A DNA stretch of 43,142 nt from the NCBI GenBank assembly GCA_002081555.1, contig KV920974.1, positions 1-43,142 on the forward strand. Reading direction: 5' to 3'. Of this stretch, positions 10,901 to 22,262 are shown piece by piece (the stretch's first letter is position 1; every line of letters begins with the position of its first letter). Under the pieces are notes generated by a model. It saw only the letters and a list, made by a program, of their open reading frames with translations, had not been told where the DNA came from and ran no database searches. Both the position numbers and the translations under genes were made by a program. This DNA is from Protostelium mycophagum. Taxonomy: Eukaryota > Evosea > Variosea > Protosteliida > Protosteliaceae.

Positions 10901-11295
10901 GATGTATTTTACCTTCTTCTGGGGTACAGTCTCGTCATCCTCTTGAATACGACTGATGTATTCGTGATATAACTTGTCTTGAAGTGGCTTCCATTGTTCC
11001 ATCACAGACTCAGCATAGGCGTTTTCCTGATCTGATCAGACTCAAACAATTCGTGCAGACAATTTGTGCAATTCACCTTCTTGATGTGATCAATGATCTT
11101 TGGGTTTTCCCTCTTGTCATCACGAAGCCAATGGTAATTATCGACATAGGTCTTTCCATGATACACATTCTCGTGGTGTATCTTTTCAGCGATGGGTATC
11201 TGCACAGACATCTTCTTCAAAAGAAACTTGTTTTGACTTCGTGTGAAGAATCCAAGTTGACGCGGAGATTGTCTGAAGGAGACTTTGCAATGCAT
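7937..11295 (-). CDS. OPDB: Oligopeptidase B (prolyl oligopeptidase family S9A)
   Basis: Serine peptidase cleaving peptides after Arg or Lys, with an N-terminal beta-propeller gating a C-terminal alpha/beta-hydrolase domain. The N-terminus [20 protein letters not shown] then YHWLRDD is typical. Towards the C-terminus come [10 protein letters not shown] (near 9010), [16 protein letters not shown], the nucleophile motif [12 protein letters not shown] (near 8610), [20 protein letters not shown], and [12 protein letters not shown] with the catalytic His (near 8000). Around a dozen short introns interrupt the gene. Two in-frame starts exist: the ATG at 11293-11295 adds 28 residues rich in Arg, Lys and Phe with no acidic residue (a possible mitochondrial presequence), and the ATG at 11209-11211 gives the conventional start [10 protein letters not shown]. 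The gene sits 73 bp downstream of the debranching enzyme stop on the same strand. Confidence 0.93.
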
Positions 11296-11368
11296 TCCAG
11301 AGTTCCACCACGGGGATATGACCACGTGACCTTCTCTACAACACAATTTCAAATGAGAATCTTCAGAT

Positions 11369-14300
11369 TTATTGAGCTCTTAAATCGTACAAGGTGTCCA
11401 AAATGCAAGACAAAGACCATGCTTGGGTGGGGCAGGAATAATAACATTCTCTTCCCTTCCCATTTGTCAGTTCGTGTATGCCTCTCCAGGGAGAGTCTTC
11501 GATGTGTCTCTTGTGTTCTTCGATGATCTTGGATATATGGTGGCGCACGCTCAGTTTATCCTTGAAATCGTTGAATTGTGCTCTGGCGCGTAAAAAGTAT
11601 CCCAACACCCAGACCCACTCCTGCAGTTTCTTCAGCACTATAAAATGTATGTAAACTTACTGGTCCCTGGTGATAATTAAATCCTTTAGAGAGTCTGCGG
11701 TTGTCCGTGTCGATCGACATGTCGTAATCAGGTTCGTAATTGTAATCGCTTGGGTCTAATGTGCTCATTCCGAGAGGACCAACCAGCACCTAAACATCAT
11801 CATCACAATTGTACTACTATATGTCTTTACCTTCTCGACGATGTCTAAAGCCTTCTTTGCGTGCTCCTTGTCAAACATCTCAGGTGCCTGAGTTCTTCAG
11901 CACACAGCGACAATCTCTATTGTACACTTACCACAACCATGGCGACGGGAAGATTGGGACGGAGCTGGAAGTCAGCCCATCCTTGAGTGGACCCGACAGT
12001 GTCGCGGTAGATACCGCGTCGATTGACCCACTCTGTGTGGACGTGGTACTTCTGGTCCAGTGATTTGTCCTCAGGAACATAAAAGTATTCCTCGAAAGAT
12101 TTCCCGACTAAGGCATCCCATTCCTTGTAAGAAATTTTCTTTACGCCTGTGTCTACACCGCTGTACGGGAATCTGTGGTGCGTAAATTTCGAGGAAATTT
12201 ATGTGAAATTTCACTGACCCTCCGGATGCGTTGAGAGAAGACAACCAGCGCAGAGTGGATTTTAACATTCCAATAATCTCCACATCAGCTCCATCTCTGG
12301 GTGTTCCAGGGAAACCCTGCAGAAACGTCAGATCTGACATCGATGACATGACACTGACTTGTGATCCAGCACGTTGAGATTCACCCATCTTGTCCATCCA
12401 TGTTCCGCAATTCCAAACGTTACCGCCGTATACAAATCCGTTCTTCCAGTCAACACGCACGTTGATATTGAATCCTGCGAGTTGATTATCTTTGCATCTA
12501 CAACAAACCATAATTACCTTCGTCCTTCATGTGGGCGTCAATGCGTGTCCCGGCGTTCCACTCACGGAATTTAATTCCTGTGGATAGTGAATATTTTCGG
12601 TACATTGGAAAATTCACAATGGAATTGTTTTATGGTGAAGAAAATACTGCAAAAACTGACCATTTGCGTGCTTTGTCAAGATCTCCTGGATCACGTCCTG
12701 CAACGGCATGACCACAGACTTCTTCTCCTCTTTCCATTTGTAGTGAACCTCTTGTTCATCATGAGGGAATAATCTATTTATAGGCGCTTTGAGAATGCCG
12801 AGACCTTCAGGTGCTATTTTGGCGTAATCTTGTACAGCCTGCAAGAACCACCACGTGGCATCCCTCGCATTATATCTAGTCGTGTCATCACTTGTATAAC
12901 ATTGTTCTATAAATAGAATTACCTGGGGTTCTGACCACCATCCAAAAGATTGGGCATCAGTCCGTGCCTGATGAATCCGGCACATGTCGTTATGATATCT
13001 CTGGCCTCCGCGATTCTTCCTGTGACTAATAATAGCCCTCTTATCGCGATGAAAGTGTCACGACCCCAAGCTCGCATGTACCCGCTGGAAAAATGTGGAA
13101 GTCCGGCGGCAAGGGACGGCTTGTCCGTTCCTATCGGAAATTTCAGTGAAAACTCGTGGAAATATACGGGAATTTACCTGAGAGGAGTCCTGCATGTTTG
13201 ACTAATCCGTATAATTGGACAGAACCCAGTGCGAGTTTCTGTTCAAAAGTGTGAGGCTGCGATGCGTCACGCGGAAGCACAAGTGTGGACATTGTCGACA
13301 ATGCTCTGTGTGTCGACAATCTGTATAATAAAGATATCGCCATATCGAAATACTTTGGGATTAAAAACCTGTAATTTTTAATTTAATAATCTATGTATAT
13401 TTACGCACCTTGGTATCTGCTTCATCGGGGTGAATACGCTGTCGATCCACTGAGCCACAGTCTCCAACTCTTTGACATTCGCCAATCTTCCGGAGATGAA
13501 ATCTAAGATCCAGTTCCCAGATCTGAGACTGTCGAACAATGGGTGTCCCATATCGTTGTGACTTCTGAGTCTTCCCAGCAACCAATCAAATGAGGCAATA
13601 CCAGCATACCTGATGAATGTCAATTGATCTTTTGAGACGAGATGATTATATGCTCACTTGAGAGGACCATAGTTGGGAATATTGAATACCCCTCCACTGG
13701 TGGCGTTCTCTTCCTCTTGACATCTGTACAGCATAACGTTCAATTCGGTGAGAGTGATTCTGTTCAATATCTTCTCCAATGCGGAAGTGTCCTTCAGTAT
13801 CTTGCGGATTTCCAACAGACCAGACTAGATCATCTCAATATAAATCCTTATAAGCATGTTCCTTGATACTGATGTTCCTCTACTTTAAACTATTCTTTCG
13901 ACCGATAAATGCGAGTAAAATGTCTTCTTCGGGCTCACAAAAACTGTACAAATGACACACCTGTTGTTCTGGGAACGGTTCAGCCCGGAAAGCCAGTATA
14001 GACCCTGGCCAAAAGTTTCGTAGACGGACCTGTAGAAGATCATTTTTCATTTAAATTGATTAAATTTACCTCAGTGATGTAAGCACCAGTATCATCACGA
14101 GTTACGGCGAAATCAGCAAAGGAAGAAGCATCCTCAAGAGAATATTCCAAGGTGCTTTCTACTCCTGTGATCTTCTCGGCATCAACCTTGTGTGCTTCTC
14201 TCGGCACAGATATTCTGGCACCTACGATCACCTTGGTGATTTTGGCGGGAACCTGGGTGGATTAAAAGTGTGGGGATGTAAAAGTGTCATTCATTACCTT

Positions 14301-17174
14301 GACAACCGAGGCATAATCTGACAGGTTGGGACCGTGTCCGAATGCGGTATGTGAAATCATATAAACACCAGAGTGGTCCGCTGGGTTATGTCTTTGAACT
14401 GTTATCAAATTCTCTACCTGTCATCATGTCAGATGTCAATATGGATACGTTGACACTTACTTGGTGTACGTGGACTTCAGTGTATTTGTTGGTGGCAAGC
14501 TCCACGTGAAGTCTGTTCAATACTGCCTTCACTGGTCCGATACCTTATATTAATCAGATATTTCACTTTATAAATGACAGAAATTCACCCTTCCATTGGC
14601 CGTCGTTCTTCTTCATACTTGAATAGAACCTCTTCTCATGCACCACATCAATATTTGCAGGTACCAACATGTCATAACCAGTAGTGGAGCCAATGGCAGA
14701 GACAGACATCGCAACCAGCCCAAAGGAGGAGAGTGTGTCTTCTGGTGTTCTCTTTTGTTGTGGTGTCTCGTTATCGTGTGTACAATCTACCAATACAGAG
14801 AGTGGCGATGAGGCCTTCACCTTGATGGAATCTGCCCCGTTGTAGTTTGTGGAGACGGATCCCACTGGGTCACCGCCATATCTGTGTATGTATCTTCCCA
14901 AATCCCAAGAGTCATTAGCTTGCATCGCCTCTCGGATTAAGGCGTTGATCCCCCAGCTGGCTCTGTGATGACGTCATCACACATATTTTCAAGTTGAAAA
15001 CTCACACAAAGTGTTCGTCAAGTTCGGTGGATCCGGTGAACAGTTCAGCCATTACGTAAAGTTCAGGTCTAACCCTTCTGGAAGCATCTAAGAGATGTTG
15101 TGCCACATGTATCGGTGTAGAATGAGCGTTATCAATGCGAAGTCCGTGGAAAATCTTCGCAGACCATTGGCAATATTTAGTCATATGGTCCCACAACTGT
15201 CAATCCTCAGAACATTTGGAGAAAGTATTCAGAATATTCACCCATGGTGAGTCTTCGGGGGTCATTCCGTAGCGCAATTTGACGCAGTCACCCCATATGA
15301 TCACTTCTCTTAAGAAGTAAGCTCTCGACTCAGGTCCTGCAAAGTTGACCAGAGGATTTCCCGCCCAAATCCAACCGTTGTTCGCCAACGCAATCTTCTT
15401 CCCATCCTTCCCTGAAATTTCTCAGAATTTTCCCGAAATTTCTGGAGTTCACCTGTCAGACGGGTGAAATAGTTATCCGTGAGGAGTTTTCCTTCAGTGA
15501 GGGGTCCTCTGTTTACCCGCCAAAATAAATTTTGTATGATGGTGTCCGTATCTCTGTCATAGGCCGCGTAATTTGGAGCATTTATGCGGTCAAGGCAGTC
15601 CTTGAAGAGGTTGACTCTCTTCTCTATCTCCTCTTCGGAGAGTGGGGAAGAGGATCCGAAAATGTTGAGAGCGACGGGGATGTCAATCTGACACATTGAG
15701 CGTTTGTAGTGGTGACATCATACCTGGAGGTTGTATCTCGAATATTGACCATTGTTGTGCAGTGCATCATTGTTCAATAACTGTAATCATATGAGATCAC
15801 AAAGGACATTGCGTAAATACCTCGTAATAATCGGCTTGTTGCAGTGGATCAGAGCCATATTTGCCGCTGAAGGAGTATTTTCCTTTTATCGCTGTTGTGA
15901 AATTGGAAACCGTTGTCTTCACATCTACAATGTAATATTCCCACATTTTGTAGGATTGCCAGACCTCAAAGCTTCACTCAAAATTTTCTAACGAATCGAT
16001 TACCTTGCTGCGGAAGACTTTTAGAAGGTGGGTGACGTCATTGTCATTGAAATTTCCCTTGGGAATATCCGGATATACACCATTGTAGATATCCGCAGAA
16101 AACGTCATCAGGGCCTCGTCGACATCGAATGCCGGTCTGAGATGAGGCGAGTTCTCCAAGTTGTAACCTTTGTACATTCAAATGATGACGACGTGATCAC
16201 TCATGTACATACCCGCCTCGGGGTGTTCTACAAGCCAAGGGGTGTTGTTGGCGGTGTGGTTCAGTACCACGTCAGTCATACTCAAGAGTCCTAACTCTTC
16301 TTCCATCTTTTGTACAATAGAAATCAAGCCCTTCTCCCTCCCTTCAAAAGAAAGTTCCTGAGACGGTGGGTTTCAAAGAAATGAAACTTTGCTACCTTTT
16401 CGGCGGGTTTACCGTTGGTCTGTGTTCTCTTCTTTGCAGCGAAGATGGAAGGTGCGACGGACACCTTCTTAGTTAAAATAATTTGGATAAAGAAAAGCGA
16501 ATGGTCACCTGATCATATAGACTGTATGCAGATTGAGAGAAACCAAGCTCTTGTACGGGTGTGAAGTGGATCATGTTGTAACCCAACTCAGAGGACTCCT
16601 TGAAATGAGTCGGCCAATCCTCTATATTCCCAAGACACTTGGTGAGTGCGGTCTGTATCACGATGCCCTCTGCGGCTAGTGGCTTACCGTTCAATTTTAC
16701 CACAGGCTCCACATTAAATGATCTGTGACATGAACATCAACATCGTCCAAACTATCGATCTCTTACCTCTTTGCAGAGATGACAATATTGCCCTTTTCGT
16801 CTGTACTCTGGAAGTAGTACTGAAAGAAACCTGATAATTGAATTGGATTCTTCAGCTCGACGGTCCAATCGTCTAGACCATTATAGGTCGCTCTGAAATA
16901 GCTGAGAGGATGGACTTGAACGATTATGAGATCCTTACCTTGGGAGTTCGTAGAATTTCTTCCTCTGAAAGGGCTGGTTTTCGGGAGGATAGTTGATAAA
17001 TAGAGTGAGATCATGTTTTAAATGTGTGGTCGAGCCTGCTGCGACGCAGAAACGAAGTTGATGTCCTTGAGGTACGTAATACACTTTGCTGAATGATCGG
17101 AAGATGTTCTTTCCTTCTTCAAATAGTTGGTCGATGTTTTCTGGCCAGATCGTCGCCCATGATTGATGTGCCAT
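11369..17174 (-). CDS. AGL: Bifunctional glycogen debranching enzyme
   Basis: Cytosolic enzyme carrying 4-alpha-glucanotransferase (GH13-type) and amylo-alpha-1,6-glucosidase (GH133) activities for complete glycogen breakdown. From the ATG at 17172-17174 the protein shows the N-terminal beta domain ([18 protein letters not shown]), [13 protein letters not shown], then the transferase centre [11 protein letters not shown] (nucleophile Asp, about 15135) and [17 protein letters not shown] (acid/base Glu, about 15050). The glucosidase half carries [19 protein letters not shown] (about 13050) and [20 protein letters not shown] then [10 protein letters not shown] (about 12900). It ends LYDLRAQ at 11369. 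Total length is close to the roughly 1500 residues of animal and fungal enzymes. About 20 or more introns are present, nearly all under 70 nt. The gene appears intact. Confidence 0.95.
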
Positions 17175-17615
17175 CGTGGGTCTGTCGTCCCGTCCTTTTG
17201 TTGTCCGGAAGATCGGTCGGAATTTCACTGTTTGGATTTACAACGCGCCTCTATAACGGTGCAGGGAGGTTTCCTTTTTTGTTAAGTGTTTTGAGTGTCT
17301 AGTTCTGTGAGCCAAGCATTATTCATTGTGTACATAAGTTTGGAACGGTAGGTCCGCTGTATAGATACATTAAAGGATTTTTAATACCCACGGACACGGA
17401 TTTGTACGATTTTGAAAATGAAAAATAATTGCGTCTGTTGCTGTTAGTAACACATTGACGTTACAGTGTATCTTATGGAAACTGGTGAGATGTACAAATG
17501 CGTGAAGATCGAGGGACATAAGGGATTTTCTTTTATGCTTGGGAACAGCTCATCAGAGAGAACCTATCCACGAATACAGACAACAACAAAAAATTTTCTT
17601 GGTTATTTTATTATT
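17175..17615. promoter_or_regulatory. Upstream region of the debranching enzyme gene
   Basis: About 440 bases between the debranching enzyme ATG and the stop of the small coiled-coil gene, both on the minus strand. The frame upstream of the ATG stays open for 17 codons but begins at a GTG behind an AACAG acceptor-like site, so a 5' UTR intron is possible. No other gene or RNA is evident. Confidence 0.45.
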
Positions 17616-17944
17616 TCAGTCAGAATCGCTGCTGTCAGAAACCTTCTTATTTCCTCTCAGTCTGTCATTCTCCCTCTCTAAAATGTCATTCTCTCTCTTC
17701 AGTTTTTTGTTCTTCTTCTTCAATTTCTCCACGTCAGCTTCCATCTTTTTCGGTCAATTTTTATTTTTGTACTTTGTTCCAGTTCTTCATGACGTATTAC
17801 CTTTGCTTTGAAAGTGGCAACGGTGGCAAGAAGGTCTTTAATCTTCTTCTTATAATCCTCAGCTTCCTTCTTTGCTGCCTCAAACTTTTGCTGCGCGTTC
17901 ATCCCCTTGTATCTATCTTTATCAATTTGTTGTGTATTATACAT
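17616..17944 (-). CDS. Small charged coiled-coil protein
   Basis: Not assigned to a family. The ATG at 17942-17944 opens MYNTQQIDKDRYKGMNAQQK and continues through a Lys/Glu-rich helix (KKEAEDYKKKIKDLL) to a GTAATA donor. After an intron of about 80 nt the second exon reads MEADVEKLKKKNKKLKREND and then repeats with leucine-zipper spacing (RENDILERENDRLRG). It ends in an acidic SDSSDSD tail with TGA at 17616-17618. The product is about 90 residues, with neither signal peptide nor transmembrane helix. The acidic SDSD-like end recalls the C-terminus of the larger charged protein immediately downstream. It could be a nuclear or cytoskeletal adaptor; the evidence allows only coiled coil. Confidence 0.65.
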
Positions 17945-18083
17945 ATTTATTTTTGAATGCTTTTTACAACAATCTTTGTGTACTCTCTAAATAATTCAAG
18001 AGTAATATTCAAATAATGATTTTATCCGTGGCGCTTTGCGCCACAACAAAATAAACAAAATTGAAGACAATATGTCGAATTAT

Positions 18084-19981
18084 TTACGGGTCCTCTTCTT
18101 CCGCGTCAGAATCCTGATCGCTCTCTGAAGCACTCTCTTCATCACTGCTCACCAACTTTCTGCTCTTTGGTGTTGTCTTTGTCTCTTTCCTATTGAAATG
18201 AGCCACAGCGTTGATATCTATCATCTTGATCTTACTTCGCCTTCTCTTCCTCTTCTCTCAGTGTCTTGACTCTCTCCGCCTTCCTCTCTGCTTCGCGTTG
18301 TTCTCTCTCCTCTTGGACCCTTTTTGTTGTGGCGGCAGCTTCTTCTGTTTTTTTTCTTAGATCGTCCTCTTCTTTCTTTCTTGTTTCTGACATGGGTGAC
18401 GTAACAGCAGAACTTCCAGTGGATGACACTGCCCTTTTCAATCTCAAAGTCACGTGATCGATTCACCTCCGCTCGCGCCTGCACCACCCAATCTGGCCTT
18501 TCTCTTGGCTTCTCTCTCCTCTTCTTTCTTTCTCTTCTCTGCTTCCCATCTCTCCTCCTCCTCTCGTTCTTTCCTGGCCTCTTCTTCTCTCTGCTTCTTC
18601 TTCTCCATCATCTCTTTCACAAATGGGTCGTCCACCTGTATACTTTAACATAAATCAACACTCTGGATTATTGGAAATACCACAATTGTTTCTGAATAAT
18701 GATGAAAATATACCTCCTCATCACCAACAGGTTCTTCTGTCTTCTTTCTCTTGGCTTCTGCAGCGTCTTCCTCCTCTCTCACTTTAGCTGCCTTCTTCAT
18801 CATCTCCTCTGCATTATCTCCCAATAACTCCTTCATCTCTTCGTCCCTCGCTTTTCTTCGTTCTTCCCTCTCTCTGTCGTTCTTCTCCTTCTCTGCCATT
18901 CTTGCTTCTCGCTCATCATCTGTACATCTCAATTTCTTTGTCTTTCCTGTGTATCTACCTTGTTCCCTGTCCTTCTCTGCGATTAACTTCCTGGCTTGTT
19001 CTCTCATCTTCTCTTCCTCTGCATCAGAATCCTCATCTTCTTCGTCTGAACTCGCTTGTTTTGGCTTTGATTTGGCTGCCTTCTCCTCTTCTCTCTTTCT
19101 TTCCCTCTCTGCCCTCTAGAAAATGTCAATTCGGCGTGTTTGACACCAAAATGCCGTTTTTCAGAAGACTCACAGCACGGCTTCTCTCTTCTTCTTCTTT
19201 CCTCTCCTCCTCCTCTTCCTTCTCTCTTTGCTTTCTTGCAGCTTCTTCCCTGTCCTGCTTTCTCTTCTCTGCCTCTTCCTCTTCTCTCTTTCTGAGCTCC
19301 TCTTCCTGTTATTCTTCACCATTTTACATCAAAACGTGATTGATTTAGATCATCTTCTGACAGTAAGAAAAATTCACCTTCTTTTCTCTATCTCTTCTTG
19401 GATCAACATTTGGCGAAGTAGCATTGGGAGTGACACCAGTACTGCCTCCTTTTAGACGTTCCTCTCTTCTACGTGCACGTTCTTCCTCTTTTCTCTTCTT
19501 TTCTGCTTCCCATGCCTCTGCTTCTTCTTTCTCCTTCTTCTCCTGTAGGTTTTAAGGAATGATTTCTGGCATATGACATCACCTGTTCCTCTCGAGCACG
19601 GATCTTCTTCTGCAGCTCGAACATCTCCGGATCGTCAGCGAATTCATTGATGTCCACAGAGGCTGAAGAAGTGTCAACATCATCATCATTTCGACGCAGA
19701 TGAACAGATCGGCTCACTCGTTTTAGTGGGCTGGGAGGTTTCTTCTTTTTTGGCTGAACGGGTAGAATCGGCAGAAGAGGATGGTGTTATGTCGAGGGTT
19801 GATCCACCAGCTCTACTCAAGATCAGCTCAAATTGTCCCTCAGATCTCATAGAGGCGCGCACCTACGAGCCCTGCGCTCTTCCCTCTCCCGGTTCCGCTG
19901 TTCCTCTTCCTCCTTCTCCTTCCTCTCCCTCTCTTCTCTCTCTTGCTGTCTCTTTCTGCGTCTTTCTTCTAAGTCCGACAT
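18084..19981 (-). CDS. Highly charged Glu/Arg/Lys-rich helical protein
   Basis: Function unrecognised. The ATG at 19979-19981 begins MSDLEERRRKRQQERE and almost the whole product of about 500 residues is E/K/R-rich, with i,i+4 alternation expected of single alpha-helices or long coiled coils (EEEARKEREEEERWEAEKRK is typical). Breaks are a Ser/Thr-rich segment (STLDITPSSSADSTRSAKK), a block reading SVDINEFADDPEMFELQKKI, and an acidic tail SDEESASESDQDSDAEEEDP before TAA at 18084-18086. At least seven exons; two introns of 50 and 54 nt near the 5' end are forced by frame (GTGCGC to GAGTAG; GTGAGC to CTTCAG). Caldesmon, troponin T and many splicing or RNA-binding scaffolds look similar at this level, so no function is inferred. 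It is head-to-head with PSMC3. Confidence 0.7.
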
Positions 19982-20541
19982 GATGTGCTCTTGTTGAGGG
20001 ATTAATTTTCCAAGCCAACAGCTGGACGAAAGTGTAGACAAACATTTTGTCAATATTATTGAGTTCTCTCCAGAACGAAAAAGAACGATGAAGGGCCAGA
20101 ATTGAATAATATAGAAGTCAATCTTTATGTATTTATCGCCTTCATTAGAAGTGGACTTTGTCTTTTTGTGCTTGTACATGTATGTCGATCATCAGCAACA
20201 CCTTTAATGACAATATAAGATCAACGTGATTCCGTCCAGTTCCTTCATTGCATTCACCATCGGGAGAAGTGATTTTTTAGGAATCCTCTAAAATCATGGA
20301 GGTTGATTTAGCAACTTCAATCTCAACAATGTCTCAACTTTCTATATAATATAGCTATTGTGTCTGTGTGAAAGTTGAAATCAGCGCCCATTTGCATCTG
20401 TGGTGAGTTGTAGAATGTTTACACGTCATGGTGACGTGAGCTCATGACGTCAAACCATCATCTAAGCTTCATTTTTCAACGCATAAAGGGCCCTTGAAGA
20501 GCAAAGACACTCGAACAACCAGGGCTATATAATTAACAAAG
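19982..20541. promoter_or_regulatory. Divergent promoter region with paired CRE-like sites
   Basis: The 560 bases separate the charged helical protein (minus) from PSMC3 (plus). Two CRE-like sites face each other at 20432-20452: TGACGTGAGCTCATGACGTCA, a near-palindrome around GAGCTC. TATATAA lies at 20525-20531, only about 11 bases before the PSMC3 ATG, and another AT-rich TATATAATATA is at 20343-20353. CRE-like sites bind bZIP factors in many eukaryotes; that role here is inference. Confidence 0.5.
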
Positions 20542-22237
20542 ATGACAAGTTTAGAAGACGCTTTAAAGAACGATCAGTCCGACTTACCAGAGGATATCGT
20601 CGCTGCTTCAGCAGATGAGATCACAGCAAGAACAAGACTTATTGACAATGAGTGCAAGGTAACTCATCGTATGACTNNNNNNNNNNNNNNNNNNNNNNNN
20701 NNNNNNNNNNNNNNNNNNNNNNNNNNNNNNNNNNNNNNNNNNNNNNNNNNNNNNNNNNNNNNNNNNNNNNNNNNNNTGATCAAACAAAATGTAATGTTTT
20801 CTAGTTTTTGAAAAACGAGTCCGCTCGTCTGCAACACGAAACAGTTGCTATGAAGGAGAAAATCAAGGAAAACACAGACAAGATCAAGCTCAACCGCCAA
20901 CTCCCATATCTTGTGGGAAATGTCGTCGAGGTTAGTGTTGTCATGAAGAATATCTTTTTATTGTTGTTCCTTTGTTTATGATGAAAAAGGTGCTTGATGC
21001 AGACAAAGAAGACATAGAGGAAGAGGGCTCCGCTATGGATGCTGACAAACAGACAAATCACGGTAAATCAGTGGTGATCAAGACTTCTACACGTCAGACT
21101 GTATTCCTTCCTGTCGTTGGTCTTGTCGATGCCCAGAAGTTGAAACCTGGAGATCTTGTTGGTGTAAACAAGGACTCCTACCTCATTTTGGACACTCTCC
21201 CCGCAGAGTATGACTCCAGAGTGAAGGCTATGGAGGTGAATCTTTTCTCATCATTTCGGGAGTGCTGACGTCATCGAGGTCGACGAGAAGCCAACAGAAG
21301 AATATAACGATATCGGAGGATTGGACAAGCAGATTCAAGAGTTAGTGGAAGCTGTCGTTCTTCCCATGACTCACAAGGAGAGATTCGAGACCCTTGGTGA
21401 TTATATATTTCATGACTTGATTTTTTTCTGACTCGCGAAGGTATTAAGCCACCTAAAGGAGTACTTTTGTACGGTCCTCCAGGAACAGGAAAGACACTCT
21501 TGGCCAGAGCTTGTGCTGCACAAACAAAATCATGCTATTTGAAGCTCGCCGGACCACAGCTTGTACAGGTACGATTCCATACATTTTTTTCATTTTTGTA
21601 ATATATGCAGATGTTTATTGGAGATGGTGCGAAGCTTGTTCGTGACGCTTTTGCCCTTGCTAAAGAGAAAGAGCCCGCCATCATCTTTATCGATGAGCTC
21701 GACGCTATCGGTACGAAACGTTTCGACAGTGACGTGTCTGGTGACAGAGAGGTGAGAATATCTCTTCACAATTCTTTATTCACGATAAAAAGGTGCAAAG
21801 AACTATGCTCGAGCTGCTCAACCAGCTTGACGGTTTCTCTGCAAACACTTCAGTGAAGGTGATTGCTGCCACCAACCGTATAGACATTTTGGACCCTGCC
21901 TTGCTGAGATCTGGAAGACTTGACAGAAAGATAGAGTTCCCCCTTCCAAATGAGGAAGCTAGAGTCAGAATTCTACAGATTCATTCCAGAAAGATGAACG
22001 TGTCTCCTGATGTCAACTTCCAAGAGCTTTCCAGGTATAAAATGAGGAGAAAAAGTGAAATTGACGCGTTGTAGAATCACAAACGATTTTAATGGAGCGC
22101 AACTGAAGGCAGTTTGTGTAGAGGCTGGTATGATTGCGCTGAGGAGAGAGGCCACTGAGATAACGCACGAGGACTTCACGGAAGGTGTCGGTGAGGTGCA
22201 GGCTAAGAAGAAGGTCAATTTACAATACTATGCATAA
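20542..22237 (+). CDS. PSMC3: 26S proteasome regulatory ATPase Rpt5
   Basis: AAA+ subunit of the 19S base that unfolds substrates and opens the 20S gate. The protein reads [22 protein letters not shown], then after intron 1 the coiled coil and OB domain ([38 protein letters not shown]). The AAA module follows: Walker A GPPGTGKT, pore loop [19 protein letters not shown], Walker [12 protein letters not shown], and arginine-finger region [16 protein letters not shown]. It ends NLQYYA, the HbYX motif that docks into the core particle. Exons include 20542-20658, 20805-20930, 20990-21235 and 21279 onward. Introns are about 40-60 nt except intron 1, which contains the 100-N gap. Sequence is very close to animal and fungal orthologues; no defect seen. 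Confidence 0.97.
20677..20776. other. Assembly gap of exactly 100 N inside PSMC3 intron 1
   Basis: One hundred undetermined bases. The round number suggests a scaffold gap of unknown true size. Flanking exons match across it, so only intron sequence, or something inserted in it, is missing. Confidence 0.99.
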
Positions 22238-22262
22238 ATACAGCAAATTGTAAACGCATTCT

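Noticed and set aside
18751-19339. Ser/Phe/Leu-rich plus-strand open frames with apparent membrane character
   Set aside because: They are antisense to the Glu/Arg/Lys-rich helical protein, whose codons read as Ser, Leu and Phe on the other strand.
14040-20060. tRNA, rRNA or CRISPR-like structures
   Set aside because: No cloverleaf with conserved A and B boxes, no rRNA core sequence and no regularly spaced direct repeats with unique spacers were seen in this part or elsewhere in the window.
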